Source: Streptomonospora alba
GTDB taxonomy: Bacteria; Actinomycetota; Actinomycetes; Streptosporangiales; Streptosporangiaceae
Length of the DNA: 64,000 nucleotides
Reading direction: 5' to 3'
Assembly (NCBI RefSeq): GCF_000826685.1
Contig: NZ_JROO01000026.1
Span: 59,772-123,771, forward strand
The position numbers and the translations under genes were made by a program. Positions 36,743-46,016 of this stretch are shown here, piece after piece. How positions within the stretch are numbered: position 1 is the stretch's first letter; the number at the start of each line of letters is the position of its first letter. The notes beneath the pieces were generated by a model. It was not told the DNA's origin. It made no database searches and worked only from the letters and a program-made list of their open reading frames with translations.

Positions 36743-37243
36743 TCAGGCGCGGGTCGTGCGGCGGCGCTCAGGGTCGGTGTCCTCGTAGTCCTCGTCGTAG
36801 AGGCCGTCGAAGTACTCCTCCTCGGTCACTCCCTGGGCCGCGGCCGGTCCCGTCCACCGGGAGGGCACCAGCATCGGGAGGAACAGCAGCAGCCCCAGCG
36901 GCAGGTAGGCCCCGATCTCCAGCAGTGTGGTCGCGCCCTCCAGGCCGGGCACGCCGGGGACCCGGTCCACGAGCCCGGGGCGCAGCACCTGCACCGCGGT
37001 GATCCCGACCAGGCTCAGGCCGGCGATCCCCGGCAGCATCGGCGTCAGCCGCGGCGGAACCGCGACCAGCGCCACCAGCAGGGCGACGAACGCCCCGGCA
37101 CCGATGGCGACCATGCCTTGGGCGGTGACGATGGACTGGCCGGTCGCCGACAGGTCGACGAAACGCGGCAGCGTCCACCCGGTGCCCAGCATGAGCACGG
37201 GTGCGAGCACCAGCCCGGCGATGAATCCCACGAAATGTCGCAC
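36743..37243 (-). CDS. Membrane protein, 166 aa, function unknown
   Basis: Four hydrophobic helices (about 4-24, 42-62, 68-86 and 106-126) followed by a strongly acidic cytoplasmic tail (EEEYFDGLYDEDYEDTDPE). GTG start with GAGGAGAAG five bases upstream. No family recognised. Single gene, convergent with the gene to its left. Confidence 0.7.
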   Translation of the reverse strand: MRHFVGFIAGLVLAPVLMLGTGWTLPRFVDLSATGQSIVTAQGMVAIGAGAFVALLVALVAVPPRLTPMLPGIAGLSLVGITAVQVLRPGLVDRVPGVPGLEGATTLLEIGAYLPLGLLLFLPMLVPSRWTGPAAAQGVTEEEYFDGLYDEDYEDTDPERRRTTRA

Positions 37244-37584
37244 GAGTCTTCTCCTCAGGTGTTTAGGGGCGGCGGGCGGCCGCGGCGCCGCGCCACCGGC
37301 TTCCGGTCGGTCGCGGAGCGGCCTTCGCGGGCGCGTGCCCGCACGTGCGGCGCCGTCCGACGCGGCTCCACGGGGAGTTGAGCAAGCACCATAGCGACAT
37401 TCACGGCCAATTGGGCATAGGCGACACGATTCGTGTTCCTGCGCTACGTCACCCGGCTACTGCGAACGGTGGCGCCCCGCAGTTGGGCTCCCCGCCGAGC
37501 CCGCTCGAACCGGCCCGCGAAAACCAAGCGACCTCACCCTGTGTCACGTCATCGGCTCAGGTCCACTGCGCCTAGGCTGGAACC
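37244..37584. other. Divergent intergenic region with a 13-bp dyad
   Basis: 341 bases between divergent genes. The AT-richer middle (37380-37440) holds ACACGATTCGTGT (37424-37436), a perfect 6-bp dyad around one base, and a CCAATTGG palindrome next to it. Close to the ankyrin gene is its -10 TAGGCT (37573-37578), seven bases before GTG 37585, giving a leaderless mRNA. Confidence 0.5.
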
Positions 37585-38004
37585 GTGAGCGACACAGAAC
37601 CGAGCGACGCTTCCCAGCCCGACCCCGAGGTCGTCGAGCTGGCCGGGCGCGTATTCGACTTCGCCCGGCGCGGCGCGACCGAGACACTCGCCGCCTACCT
37701 CGACGCCGGTGTCCCGGCCAACCTCACCAACGACAACGGCGACACCCTCCTCATGCTCGCCGCCTACCACGGCCACGCCGCCACCACCGCCCTGCTGTGC
37801 GAGCGCGGCGCCGACGTCGACCGGCTCAACGACCGCGGGCAGTCACCCCTGGCCGGCGCGGTGTTCAAGGGAGAGGACGAGGTGGTCGACGTCCTGGTCG
37901 ACCACGGCGCCGACCCCGCCGCCGGCACCCCCTCGGCACGGGAGGCGGCCCGCATGTTCGACAAGCAGCACTACCTGCGCCGGTTCGCCGCCGAGGAGAC
38001 CTGA
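37585..38004 (+). CDS. Ankyrin-repeat protein
   Basis: 139 residues with about three ankyrin repeats between 25 and 125: LAAYLDAGVPANLTNDNGDT, LLMLAAYHGHAATTALLCER and GADVDRLNDRGQSPLAGAVF carry the loop and helix signatures. No signal peptide or catalytic domain, so it is probably a cytoplasmic protein-binding module. The GTG is the likely transcription start. Partner unknown. Confidence 0.85.
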   Translation: MSDTEPSDASQPDPEVVELAGRVFDFARRGATETLAAYLDAGVPANLTNDNGDTLLMLAAYHGHAATTALLCERGADVDRLNDRGQSPLAGAVFKGEDEVVDVLVDHGADPAAGTPSAREAARMFDKQHYLRRFAAEET

Positions 38005-38054
38005 CCGGCACCGACGGCACAGCCGCAGGCCGCCACGGCCCCGTTCTCGGCGTT

Positions 38055-38561
38055 TCAGTCCCCGTCCAGCACCGGGCGGCCGTCCTCCAGGTAGCACGTG
38101 CGCCCCTCGGCCGCCGCTGCCGCCGCGGCGACGATGCGGCGATGCAGCCCCCGGCTCACCAGCCGCTGCCACTGCCGAGGGTCGGCCAGGACCGCGTCGC
38201 TGAGCTCGTCGGCAGGCAGCCGCACCTGCGCCATAGCGGTCTCCTCCAGCGCGCCGGAGAACAGGAACACGGTCGCCGGGCGCCGGTTGGGATGCAGCTG
38301 CGGCGGCGACCAGTCCACACACACCAGCTTCTTCAGCGCCGGGACGAACCCCAGCTCCTCGGCACACTCGCGCCGGCAGGCCGCCAGCGGCGACTCGCCC
38401 TCCTCGATCACCCCTCCGGGAAGCGACCACCCGGGCTTGTAGGTGGGTTTGACCAGCAGCAGCCGTCCGTCGGCAGTGCGTAGCAGCGCCGCGGCCGCCC
38501 CTCGGGTGCGGGGCAGGCCCTCGAAGAAGGAGAACTCGGAGTCGGCGACCACACCGGACAC
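38055..38561 (-). CDS. NUDIX hydrolase
   Basis: 168 residues. A complete Nudix box runs from Gly50 to Phe72 (G-x5-E-x7-REC-A-EELGF, with Glu56, Arg64, Glu65, Glu68 and Glu69), forming the Mg(II)-pyrophosphohydrolase site. The flanking sequence (LLVKPTYKPGWSLPGG) is of the general actinobacterial type. The substrate, probably a nucleotide or nucleotide-sugar diphosphate, cannot be assigned. GTG start without a clear ribosome site. Confidence 0.88.
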   Translation of the reverse strand: MSGVVADSEFSFFEGLPRTRGAAAALLRTADGRLLLVKPTYKPGWSLPGGVIEEGESPLAACRRECAEELGFVPALKKLVCVDWSPPQLHPNRRPATVFLFSGALEETAMAQVRLPADELSDAVLADPRQWQRLVSRGLHRRIVAAAAAAAEGRTCYLEDGRPVLDGD

Positions 38562-38622
38562 ACTACGGTCGCCCCTCAGCCGCCCACCGCCGGGGCGCCC
38601 ACCGGCGTGGCAGGGCGCCGCC

Positions 38623-40071
38623 TCACTCCGGCTCCCCGCCGGCGCCCTGCGCGGCCGAGGAACCCAGCGGGGTCCGGCTCACCGGCCGCCGCCCGAACCG
38701 CCGCCGCAGCTCATAGGCCACCAGCACCACCGCCAGCGCGGCCAGCGTCGCCGCCAGCGGCAGCCGCTGGTCGGGCAACAGCGCCATCGCCCCCAGGATC
38801 GCCAGCAGGCCGACCAGCGTGGCCCAGCTCAGATACGGAAAGCCCCACATCGCGAACCGCAGCGCCTCGGGCTCCTCGCGGCGCAGCCGACGGCCCAGTA
38901 CCAGCTGCGAGGACACGATCGTCAGGAACAGCACCAGCAGGATCGCCCCGATCGAGGCCACCAGGAACGCGAAGACCGTCTCGGGCCACAGGTAGTTGCC
39001 GATCACCGAGACATAGCCCACGACCGTGCCCATCAGGATCGCCCGCGTCGGCACCCCGCGCCGACCCACCGCCGACAGTGCCCGGGGCGCATCGCCTTGG
39101 CGGGTGAGCACGTGCAGCATCCGCGAGGAGGTGTACAGCGCAGCGTTGAGCACGCTGAGCACGGCGATGAACACCACCACCTCCATGACCAGCGGCGCGG
39201 CGGGGACCCCCACCCGGTCCATCACCGCCACGAACGGGCTCCGCAGCAGCTCGGCGGTGTCCCAGGGCAGCACCATCACCACCACCAGGATCGAGGCGAC
39301 GTAGAACAGGGCGATGCGCCAGAGCACGTTGGTGGTCGCCCGCGCGACCCCGCGCTCGGGTTCGTCGCTCTCCCCGGCGGCGATCGTCACGATCTCCACA
39401 CCGCCGAAGGAGAACAGCACGACCACCGTCGCCGCCAGCACCGCGCCCCACCCGTTGGGTGCGAAGCCGCCGTGGACCCACAGGTTGTCCACTGTGGCGC
39501 CGCCGGCACCCGGCCACAGCCCGAAGGCGAACAGCCCGCCCAGTACCAGAAACGCCACGATCGTGGCGATCTTGACCAGGGAGAACAGCGACTCGGTCTC
39601 GCCGAACATGCGCACCGAGATCAGGTTGGCCCCGGTCATCACGAGCAGCAGCCCCAGCGACAGCAGCCACCCGGGCAGCGGCACCCACGATCCGAGCGTG
39701 GCCGCCCCCGCCACCGCCTCCGCCGCCACCAGGACGCTGTACATCCACCAGTACAGCCACCCGATGCAGAACCCCGCGCGCGGCCCCAGCGCCATGCGGG
39801 CGTAGTCGGAGAACGACCCGGCCGAGGGCCGGGCCACCACCATCTCGCCCAGCGCACGCAGCGTCAGCAGCACCAGCGCTCCCGCCAGCGCATACGAGAG
39901 CACCGCTGCCGGCCCGGCGGCGCTGATCACCGCACCGGAGCCGATGAACAGCCCGGCGCCCACAGAGCCGCCGATGGCGATCATCGCCATGTGCCGCCGC
40001 CGCAGCGAGTGCGCCAGCTCTGACGTGCCGAATGAGGTCTTGGTCGAGGTTCTGTCCCTGGTCACGGCCAT
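38623..40071 (-). CDS. APC-family amino-acid permease
   Basis: 482 residues, about twelve transmembrane helices. The first helix carries the APC signature MIAIGGSVGAGLFIGSG. FSFGGVEIVTIAAGES near residues 225-240 is the conserved helix-6 region of the GABA/aromatic/D-serine permease branch. The exact amino acid is unknown. ATG 40071 is given; a GTG two codons later lies eight bases after a TACCCT -10, so a leaderless GTG start is also plausible. Divergent from the histidine kinase. Confidence 0.85.
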   Translation of the reverse strand: MAVTRDRTSTKTSFGTSELAHSLRRRHMAMIAIGGSVGAGLFIGSGAVISAAGPAAVLSYALAGALVLLTLRALGEMVVARPSAGSFSDYARMALGPRAGFCIGWLYWWMYSVLVAAEAVAGAATLGSWVPLPGWLLSLGLLLVMTGANLISVRMFGETESLFSLVKIATIVAFLVLGGLFAFGLWPGAGGATVDNLWVHGGFAPNGWGAVLAATVVVLFSFGGVEIVTIAAGESDEPERGVARATTNVLWRIALFYVASILVVVMVLPWDTAELLRSPFVAVMDRVGVPAAPLVMEVVVFIAVLSVLNAALYTSSRMLHVLTRQGDAPRALSAVGRRGVPTRAILMGTVVGYVSVIGNYLWPETVFAFLVASIGAILLVLFLTIVSSQLVLGRRLRREEPEALRFAMWGFPYLSWATLVGLLAILGAMALLPDQRLPLAATLAALAVVLVAYELRRRFGRRPVSRTPLGSSAAQGAGGEPE

Positions 40072-40182
40072 CGAGGGTATCGGCTGCACGGGCGCGCGCG
40101 GCCACCCCGGCCCGGCGGCCGATGCGCCGACTCCCTCCGGCGGGGGAGGCGCCTGCCGCCGGCCGCGTGCGAGTATCGCCGT

Positions 40183-41463
40183 GTGCTGGACATCCGCCGA
40201 CTGTCGGCACCTCTGGTGCGGGCCTCCACCTATACCCGCTGGGTCCATCTGGTCCTGGGCGGCGTGGTGTTCGTGCCGTATCTGATGGCCACGAGCGTGC
40301 TGATCTCCCTGATTCTGGCCTCGGGCGCGGCGGGGGCCGGCGACTCCCCGGCATCGTCCCTGCTGATCGGCCTGGCTCCGGCTCTGCTGCTGGTGGGGGC
40401 CACGGCGTGGCTGCCGGGCGTGCGCACCGCCCAGACCCACCTGGTGCGCGCCCTGGTCACCCGCGCCCCGGCCGTGCAGCAGGGCGCCGAGTCCACGACC
40501 GCCCGCACCCGCCTACGCACGGCCCTGTGGCTCGTCGTGCACGTCAGTGTCGGATTCGCGGCGAGTCTGGCCACCATGATCGGCCTGACCCAGGCGGCGG
40601 TGCTCGCCGCCACCGCCGTCGCGCCCGATCCCGCACAGCTGATCCAGGGCTCCTTCATCGTCTTCGGCGACGCGCCGCCCGGCATCGCCCAGCGTGTCGC
40701 CGCGCCGCTGCTGGGCGCCGGCCTCGTGGCGGTGCTGGTCTACGCCGCGGCCGCCCTCGGCGCCCTGATGGCGCGGCTGGCGCCCGTGCTGCTGGGACCT
40801 TCGGCCGCTGAGCGCCTGGCCGCCGCGCAGCAGCGCGCCGAGACCCTGGCCGAGCGCAACCGCCTGGCCCGCGAACTGCACGACTCCATCGGCCACGCCC
40901 TCTCGGCGATCTCGCTGCAAGCCGGTACCGCCGCGCGCGTCATCGACACCGACCCCGCCTTCGCGCGCTCGGCGCTGGAGTCGGTCTCCGACCAGGCCCG
41001 CATCGCCACCGCCGAACTCGACCACGTGCTGGGCCTGCTGCGCGAGGAGCGCTCCACCACCGCGCCCCAGCGCGACCTGTCCCACCTGGAGCAGCTGATC
41101 GAGGCCACCCGGGCCCTCGGAGCCGACGTCGACGCCGACATCGCGGGGGACACCGGCGCGGTCCCGGGCATCGTCTCGCGCGAGACGTACCGCATCTGCC
41201 AGGAGGGGCTCACCAACGTGCTGCGCCACGCCGGGCCGGTGCCCGTCACCCTGCGTCTGCGCGTGGGCGACGAAGCCTTGGAGGTGGAGATCGCCAACCC
41301 CGTCCCCGAGGCGTCCTCCGCCGGGTGGGGGAGCGGAGGCGGCGGGCGCGGATTGCGCGGCATGCGCGAGCGGCTGGGGCTGCTCGGCGGCACGCTGAGC
41401 GCCGGGGCCGAGGACGGGAGGTGGCGGCTGTGCGCCGCCATCAGATGGAAGGACCCACATTGA
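40183..41463 (+). CDS. NarL-type sensor histidine kinase
   Basis: 426 residues. Four or so N-terminal membrane helices (about 20-215), then a HisKA_3 dimer domain with the phospho-acceptor in ELHDSIGHAL (His near 234). A HATPase domain follows, with NVLRHA near 345 and GRGLRGMRERL near 389. No extracytoplasmic sensing domain of any size, so it probably senses within the membrane. Its stop overlaps the TTG start of the response regulator. Confidence 0.9.
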   Translation: MLDIRRLSAPLVRASTYTRWVHLVLGGVVFVPYLMATSVLISLILASGAAGAGDSPASSLLIGLAPALLLVGATAWLPGVRTAQTHLVRALVTRAPAVQQGAESTTARTRLRTALWLVVHVSVGFAASLATMIGLTQAAVLAATAVAPDPAQLIQGSFIVFGDAPPGIAQRVAAPLLGAGLVAVLVYAAAALGALMARLAPVLLGPSAAERLAAAQQRAETLAERNRLARELHDSIGHALSAISLQAGTAARVIDTDPAFARSALESVSDQARIATAELDHVLGLLREERSTTAPQRDLSHLEQLIEATRALGADVDADIAGDTGAVPGIVSRETYRICQEGLTNVLRHAGPVPVTLRLRVGDEALEVEIANPVPEASSAGWGSGGGGRGLRGMRERLGLLGGTLSAGAEDGRWRLCAAIRWKDPH

Positions 41464-42125
41464 TCACCGTGGCGCTGGTCGACGACGAGGAACTCGTGCG
41501 CGCGGGCCTGCGCGCCCTGATCGACGCCGAGCCCGACCTGTCGGTGGCGGCCGAGGAGGCCGACGGCACTGGGGTGGTGGACATGGTCCGCCGCCACCGC
41601 CCCGATGTGGTGCTCATGGACGTGCGCATGCCGCGCCTGGACGGCATCGAGGCCACGCGAGCGCTGCAGCGCTCGCTGGACGCGCCTCCGGCGGTGCTGG
41701 TGCTGACGACCTTCGAAAACGACGACTACGTCTACGGCGCGCTGCGGGCCGGCGCCCGCGGGTTCCTGCTCAAGCGCAGCCGCCCGGAGGAGATCCTCGA
41801 CGCTCTGCGGCTGGTGGCGCGCGGCGACTCGCTGCTGTTCCCCGCCGCCATCCGCCGTCTGGCCGCCGCGGCGGAAGCGGCCGACACCCCGGCGGCGCGG
41901 GCCGTGGCCGCCTTGACCGAGCGGGAGGCGGCCACGTTGCGGCTGCTCGCGCGGGGGATGTCCAATGCCGAGATCGCCTCGGAGCTGTTCGTGGGGGTGG
42001 AGACGGTCAAGACGCACGTCTCGGCGATCCTGGCCAAGTTGGCGGTGCGCGACCGCACTCAGGCGGTGGTGGCCGCCTATGACGCGGGCCTGATCCGGCC
42101 CGGGGAGAGCCCGGCGCCGCGGTGA
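41460..42125 (+). CDS. NarL/FixJ-family response regulator
   Basis: 221 residues: receiver domain with phospho-acceptor Asp54 (VLMDVRMP), then a LuxR-type helix-turn-helix near 150-210 (LTEREAATLRLLARGMSNAE; VETVKTHVSAILAKL). The TTG start overlaps the kinase stop and has GGAAGGA six bases upstream. An ATG five codons earlier is an alternative. Cognate partner of the adjacent kinase; target genes unknown, though the flanking permease is a common arrangement. Confidence 0.9.
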   Translation: MITVALVDDEELVRAGLRALIDAEPDLSVAAEEADGTGVVDMVRRHRPDVVLMDVRMPRLDGIEATRALQRSLDAPPAVLVLTTFENDDYVYGALRAGARGFLLKRSRPEEILDALRLVARGDSLLFPAAIRRLAAAAEAADTPAARAVAALTEREAATLRLLARGMSNAEIASELFVGVETVKTHVSAILAKLAVRDRTQAVVAAYDAGLIRPGESPAPR

Positions 42126-42247
42126 TCGCCCGCGGGGATCCGCGCCGAGGGCGGGGGAGGGGAGCGGGAATAGCCGCGCCATCGGCGCCGTTGGGCGGGG
42201 TGCAGGCCGATGCGGTAACAAGTGTCCCCCGGGCTCACCTATAGCCT

Positions 42248-42380
42248 TCGCGGACTACCGCGTCCGGCGTCCGCGCCGGGCGGTCGTGGAGCCGCGTTGT
42301 GCCCCGCGCCGAGAGGCGACCGCCGTGTCGTACCTGTGCACGTGACGGCCCCTTGGCGGAGTACTCCGCCAAGGGGCCGT
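42248..42380 (+). ncRNA. Candidate structured small RNA
   Basis: A TANNNT element (TAGCCT, 42242-42247) precedes about 130 bases that fold well: CGGAC/GTCCG near the start, then a GGCGGTCG/CGACCGCC stem, ending in a perfect palindromic terminator followed by TTTC. No reading frame in it has convincing coding character. It could instead be the 3' leader of the two-component operon. No known RNA family is recognised. Confidence 0.35.
42345..42380 (+). terminator. 36-bp perfect palindromic terminator
   Basis: The whole 36 bases are self-complementary (arms of 18, starting ACGGCCCCTTGG and ending CCAAGGGGCCGT), followed by TTTC. The strongest terminator-like structure in the window. It lies 220 bases beyond the response-regulator stop. 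Confidence 0.75.
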
Positions 42381-42442
42381 TTCATGTTCGGACCTTCACC
42401 CGAGGGCCCCTCATACGAGGCAGTCCGCAATGCGGTTATTGA

Positions 42443-42460
42443 AATCTACGCTATAAAGGC
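42443..42460 (+). repeat. Intergenic motif AATCTACNNTRTAAAGSC, copy 3 of 3
   Basis: AATCTACGCTATAAAGGC in the gap between the terminator and the convergent phoD gene. Same motif as at 12373 and 36591, again in a locally AT-rich patch. Confidence 0.5.
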
Positions 42461-42498
42461 AGGCATGATTTTCACTGAAAGCGACTACTAGCCCCCCT

Positions 42499-44139
42499 TC
42501 ACACCTGCTGCACACCCGGCCGACCGTCTTCGATCACCACTGTCGTCAGGTTCCGGATCGGCGCGCCCCGCCGGCTCACATAGTCGACGACGCGGTAGTC
42601 GCTGCGCCACTGGCCGCGGGAGACCTCGTTGCGCACATAGCCCCGGCGGCGGTTGATCAGCTTGATGTGCGGATTCTCCGCCAGCTGAACCCGGTCGGTG
42701 TCGCCCTGGTCCACACCGTCGCCGCCGCTGGTGATCGAGGTGCCCACCAGCTCGGTCGCCACCGTCGCCGAGTCGGGGTCGTCGAAGTCGGCCTTGACGT
42801 CGCACAGGTAGTTGGCGTGGACGTCGCCGGTGATCACCACGGGATTGGACACGTCTGCGGCCATCCGGTCGCGGAGGCTGTCGCGCTCGTAGCGGTAGCC
42901 GTCCCAGGCGTCGTTGGAGAAGTTGGTGCTGTCGCCCTCGTTGAAGTCGCGCCGGGAGAAGAAGACCTGCTGGGCCAGTACGTTCCAGCGCGCCGAGGGC
43001 CCGGTCAGCCCGTCCACCAGCCACTCGCGCTGCTGGGCGCCCAGCAGCGTGCGGTCGGGGTCGGCGTGGTCCTGGTCGTAGACCTGGTCGCTGCGGTACT
43101 GGCGGGTGTCCAGCAGGTGGACGTCGACCAGGTCGCCGAAGGTCAGCCGGCGGTAGAGCTGCATGTGGGCGCCGCGGGGGCGCTGGGCCCGCCGCAGCGG
43201 CATGTGCTCGTAGTAGACCTGGAAGGCGCGGGCGCGCCGCTGCAGGAAGACGGCCGGGTCCTGGTCGGGCTCGTCGTCGGGTTCGGAGATGTCGTCGGCC
43301 CAGTTGTTCTCGACCTCGTGGTCGTCGAAGACCACCGCCCAGGGGAAGGCGGCGTGGCAGGCCTGCAGGTCGGGGTCGGTTTTGTGCTGTGCGTGGCGGA
43401 TGCGGTAATCGGCGACCGAGAACACCTCGGCGGCGGGCAGGTGGCCGCGGCCGATCTCGCCTTGGGCGGGGCCCTCGTAGATGTAGTCGCCCAGGAAGCA
43501 GACCAGGTCGAGATCCTCCTCGGCCATGCGGGCGTGGGCGGTGTAGTAGCCGGAGGGGTAGTTCTGGCAGCTGGCGAAGGCGAAAGCGAAGCGGTCGAGC
43601 TGATCCCCGGGCCGCGGCGCGGTCTTGGTACGGCCGACGGGGCTGAACTCGCGGCCTGCGCGGAAGCGGTAGTAGTACTCGGCACCCGGCCGCAGCCCGT
43701 GGACCTCGACGTGTACCGAGTGGCCCTCCTCGGGACGGGCGAACTCGGCGCCGGCGGCCACGACGTGGCGGAACCGCTCGTCGGTGGCGACCTGCCAGCG
43801 CACCCGTACCCGGCGGTCGGGCATGCCGCCGCGGCCGTCCTCGGCCAGCGGCTCGGGCGCCAGTCGCGTCCAAAGCACGACGCCGTCGGGCAGCGGGTCG
43901 CCGGAGGCCACGCCCAGGGTGAAGGGCTCGGAGATTCTGCCGCGGCCACCGGTCCCGTTCTGGTCGGGATCGGCCCAGGCGGGCGGTCCGCCCAGGGCGG
44001 CGGCACCGAGGGTGGCGCCGCCGGCGGCCAGTGCGCGGCGCCGTGTGGGTGCGGGTGTGCGCTCGGCGGGGGAGGGGAGCGGTCTGGATGCGGGGGCGGC
44101 GGTAGCGGGGGGTGGGGAGGACGGGGGGACGTCCGGCAT
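42499..44139 (-). CDS. phoD: PhoD-family alkaline phosphatase/phosphodiesterase, Tat-exported
   Basis: 546 residues. A long N-terminal region ends in a Tat signal (TRRRALAAGG at 32-41, hydrophobic core, cleavage near AWA, residue 56). The PhoD N-terminal domain follows (FTLGVASGDPLPDGVVLWTR), then the metallophosphatase core with FASCQNYP, FLGDYIYEG, FDDHEVENNW and ITGDVHANYL supplying Ca/Fe ligands. Releases phosphate from organic phosphates outside the cell. ATG 44139 has AGGAG eight bases upstream. A PhoP-box-like repeat lies about 100 bases upstream. Confidence 0.92.
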   Translation of the reverse strand: MPDVPPSSPPPATAAPASRPLPSPAERTPAPTRRRALAAGGATLGAAALGGPPAWADPDQNGTGGRGRISEPFTLGVASGDPLPDGVVLWTRLAPEPLAEDGRGGMPDRRVRVRWQVATDERFRHVVAAGAEFARPEEGHSVHVEVHGLRPGAEYYYRFRAGREFSPVGRTKTAPRPGDQLDRFAFAFASCQNYPSGYYTAHARMAEEDLDLVCFLGDYIYEGPAQGEIGRGHLPAAEVFSVADYRIRHAQHKTDPDLQACHAAFPWAVVFDDHEVENNWADDISEPDDEPDQDPAVFLQRRARAFQVYYEHMPLRRAQRPRGAHMQLYRRLTFGDLVDVHLLDTRQYRSDQVYDQDHADPDRTLLGAQQREWLVDGLTGPSARWNVLAQQVFFSRRDFNEGDSTNFSNDAWDGYRYERDSLRDRMAADVSNPVVITGDVHANYLCDVKADFDDPDSATVATELVGTSITSGGDGVDQGDTDRVQLAENPHIKLINRRRGYVRNEVSRGQWRSDYRVVDYVSRRGAPIRNLTTVVIEDGRPGVQQV

Positions 44140-44629
44140 GCACGGTCTCCTCTGTCGCTTCGGATTCCGGCCTCCAGGGAGGGCTGGGAGAATGAAGGCG
44201 CGGAAAGGACCGTGCTCTATGACGACATAAGTGCTGTGACACCCCAACTACCGCACAGTGAACGTTCGGATTCGCACGGAATGCGTGCGATCACTCCTGG
44301 TCACGTATCGGTAGGCGGGGCAGTGGAGAATTCCGGTGCGGATCACGAGCTTCGGGCACGCGCGCTCGGACGTGTTCCCCGAAACCGGAAATGTGTACCG
44401 CATTTCACCGTCGCGGTGAATTATCCACCGCGCCGGAAATCGGTTTTGCGGCGTTCACGCGGTCTCGATAGGGCGCGAGGCGGCATGGTCCCGCGTCGGG
44501 GCGGCGTCCGGTGGGGCGTCGACGGCCGGGGAGCACTGGCGGAGAATCGGGCGGATATGGCTGACCTCGGGTCTCGCCCGCGTAGTGCGGCTGGAGTGCC
44601 GGTCCCCGCGCTCTGCCGGCGCGTTGTGA
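44140..44629. other. Intergenic region between phoD and the SpoIIM-like gene
   Basis: 490 bases, AT-richer than average between 44220 and 44460. It contains PHO-box-like repeats at 44235-44264 and the dyad TTCACCG-TCG-CGGTGAA at 44404-44420. I see no protein gene. Confidence 0.5.
44235..44264 (-). promoter_or_regulatory. Possible PhoP box upstream of phoD
   Basis: On the minus strand GTTCACT, GGTAGTT and TGTCACA occur at 11-base spacing. The first unit matches the actinobacterial PHO repeat GTTCACC at six of seven positions; the others are weaker. Position (about 100 bases before the phoD start) fits phosphate-starvation control. Confidence 0.35.
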
Positions 44630-45247
44630 TCAACCTGCAAGCAGTGGGGGAACGAGGTAGATGAGCGAGAAGGCCTCATAGATCGCGCCGATGACGAACA
44701 ACGCCAGCGCGGGCAGGCTCAACCAGCCGGCCTGCTGTAGGCCGCGGAGGTATCCCTGACGGCGGTTGGGAGCGTCGACCGCCGCGGGGTGCAGCCAGGC
44801 GTACCCGATGAGGTAGGCGCCGAGCATGAGCAGGGCGTAGGCCTGGAACTCGATGACGAGCGTCAGCGAGTGCGGGATCATGAGCTTCGCCACGGTCGCG
44901 TCGACCGGGGCGAGGATCACGCCGGTTTCGTATGCCTTGTAGGCGAAGACGGCGATACCGGCGAAGGGCACGATCATCGAGGGCAGCAGGATCCTCAGGG
45001 CAGCGACGGTGAGCACGTTGACCGCGAAGATGGTCAGGCTGAACAGCCAGGGGTTCTCGAACAGCGTTCCCACCAGGTCCGCTGTCCCGTCCTGCTGCTG
45101 GGAGCCGACCTGCGTGGCGTTCAGTGCGGGGAAGACCAGTGCCGCCCCCACGCCGATGAGGAACACGCCGTAGGCGATCGCGTTCATCACGAGGTAGGCG
45201 CGGAGGTTCGCGCGGATGATCTGGAAGGGCTTGCGAAGGTTTCGCAT
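44630..45247 (-). CDS. SpoIIM-like (DUF95) integral membrane protein
   Basis: 205 residues, about five transmembrane helices. The cytoplasmic N-terminus RNLRKPFQIIRANLRAYLV leading into the first helix is the characteristic start of the stage II sporulation protein M family. ATG with GGAG seven bases upstream. Base composition is lower in GC than most of the window. It follows the 218-residue membrane protein by 112 bases and is probably co-transcribed from the MerR-type promoter at 46145-46175. In non-endospore-formers the family's role is unknown. Confidence 0.75.
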   Translation of the reverse strand: MRNLRKPFQIIRANLRAYLVMNAIAYGVFLIGVGAALVFPALNATQVGSQQQDGTADLVGTLFENPWLFSLTIFAVNVLTVAALRILLPSMIVPFAGIAVFAYKAYETGVILAPVDATVAKLMIPHSLTLVIEFQAYALLMLGAYLIGYAWLHPAAVDAPNRRQGYLRGLQQAGWLSLPALALFVIGAIYEAFSLIYLVPPLLAG

Positions 45248-45359
45248 GCGCTGGCTCCGTGTTCGAGATGTCTGGTTAGCCGCTTGGGTGGTGACGGTGT
45301 GGTGGAGCGCGTCGGTATCGGCGCCCGCGTACGGATGCGACGCCGTGCGTGGCGGCCGG

Positions 45360-46016
45360 TCAGCTGCCGCCGTCCAGCAGCGCGTTCCAGCGCAGGCGCG
45401 TCGCCCGCTCCACGCTGGATGTCGAGGCGCAGAACCCGAGGGCGATGTTGAGCCAAGGTGGCAGGTCGATGGGCGAGGTGAAGGTACCGAAGCGCTGACC
45501 TATCGGGGGCACATGCGAGACCCCCTCGATGATCTGCGGGACGACGAGAATGATCGGAACGACCAGCAGGATCAGCGATAGGACTCCGATCCAGCGGCTC
45601 AACGCCGGGTGCTCGCGGTCGAGGCGAGCGCGACGCCCCTCGGCCGAGCGTTCGTCCGGGATGAGCCGGCGCATGTCGCCTTCGGCGGTGACGTAGTGGC
45701 AGCGCTTGAGCCCGAAGGCCGTCGATTCCACCTCGACCGCTCCTCCCGGAACGGGGAAGACCGCTGGAAGCTTGGATTCGGAGTGATGTCTGCCGTCGAG
45801 GTAGAGGTGGGCCTTGCCCTTGCCGTCCTCCGTCACGACCTGTTGCCAATACGGGACGTCGACGGCGTAGACCACGTGGCGTCCGTCGCTGTCGGTCGCG
45901 GGGAGGTAGAACAGAGCGCGGGAGAGCGGCTGCCACCAGCGGAAGTGCTTCAGTGGACGACCGTTCCCGCTCTTGATCCGTTTCGCGGCTTCGCGCTGCT
46001 TCCGATCGTTGATCAC
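45360..46016 (-). CDS. Hypothetical protein with C-terminal membrane helices, 218 aa
   Basis: GTG start with GGAG six bases upstream. Residues 1-135 are soluble and beta-rich in appearance (RHVVYAVDVPYWQQVV; AVEVESTAFGLKRCHYVTAE). One long hydrophobic helix lies at about 140-165, and a second, weaker hydrophobic stretch at about 185-200. No family recognised. It lies between the MerR-type promoter and the SpoIIM-like gene, and its fairly low GC matches both neighbours. Confidence 0.65.
   Translation of the reverse strand: MINDRKQREAAKRIKSGNGRPLKHFRWWQPLSRALFYLPATDSDGRHVVYAVDVPYWQQVVTEDGKGKAHLYLDGRHHSESKLPAVFPVPGGAVEVESTAFGLKRCHYVTAEGDMRRLIPDERSAEGRRARLDREHPALSRWIGVLSLILLVVPIILVVPQIIEGVSHVPPIGQRFGTFTSPIDLPPWLNIALGFCASTSSVERATRLRWNALLDGGS

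Larger units (their letters stand above)
42126..42498. other. Intergenic region between convergent genes
   Basis: 373 bases between the response regulator and the convergent phoD. No protein gene is convincing. It contains a possible promoter near 42240, about 100 bases of stem-loop-forming sequence, a 36-bp palindromic terminator and, beyond it, copy 3 of the AATCTAC motif in an AT-rich patch. Confidence 0.6.
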
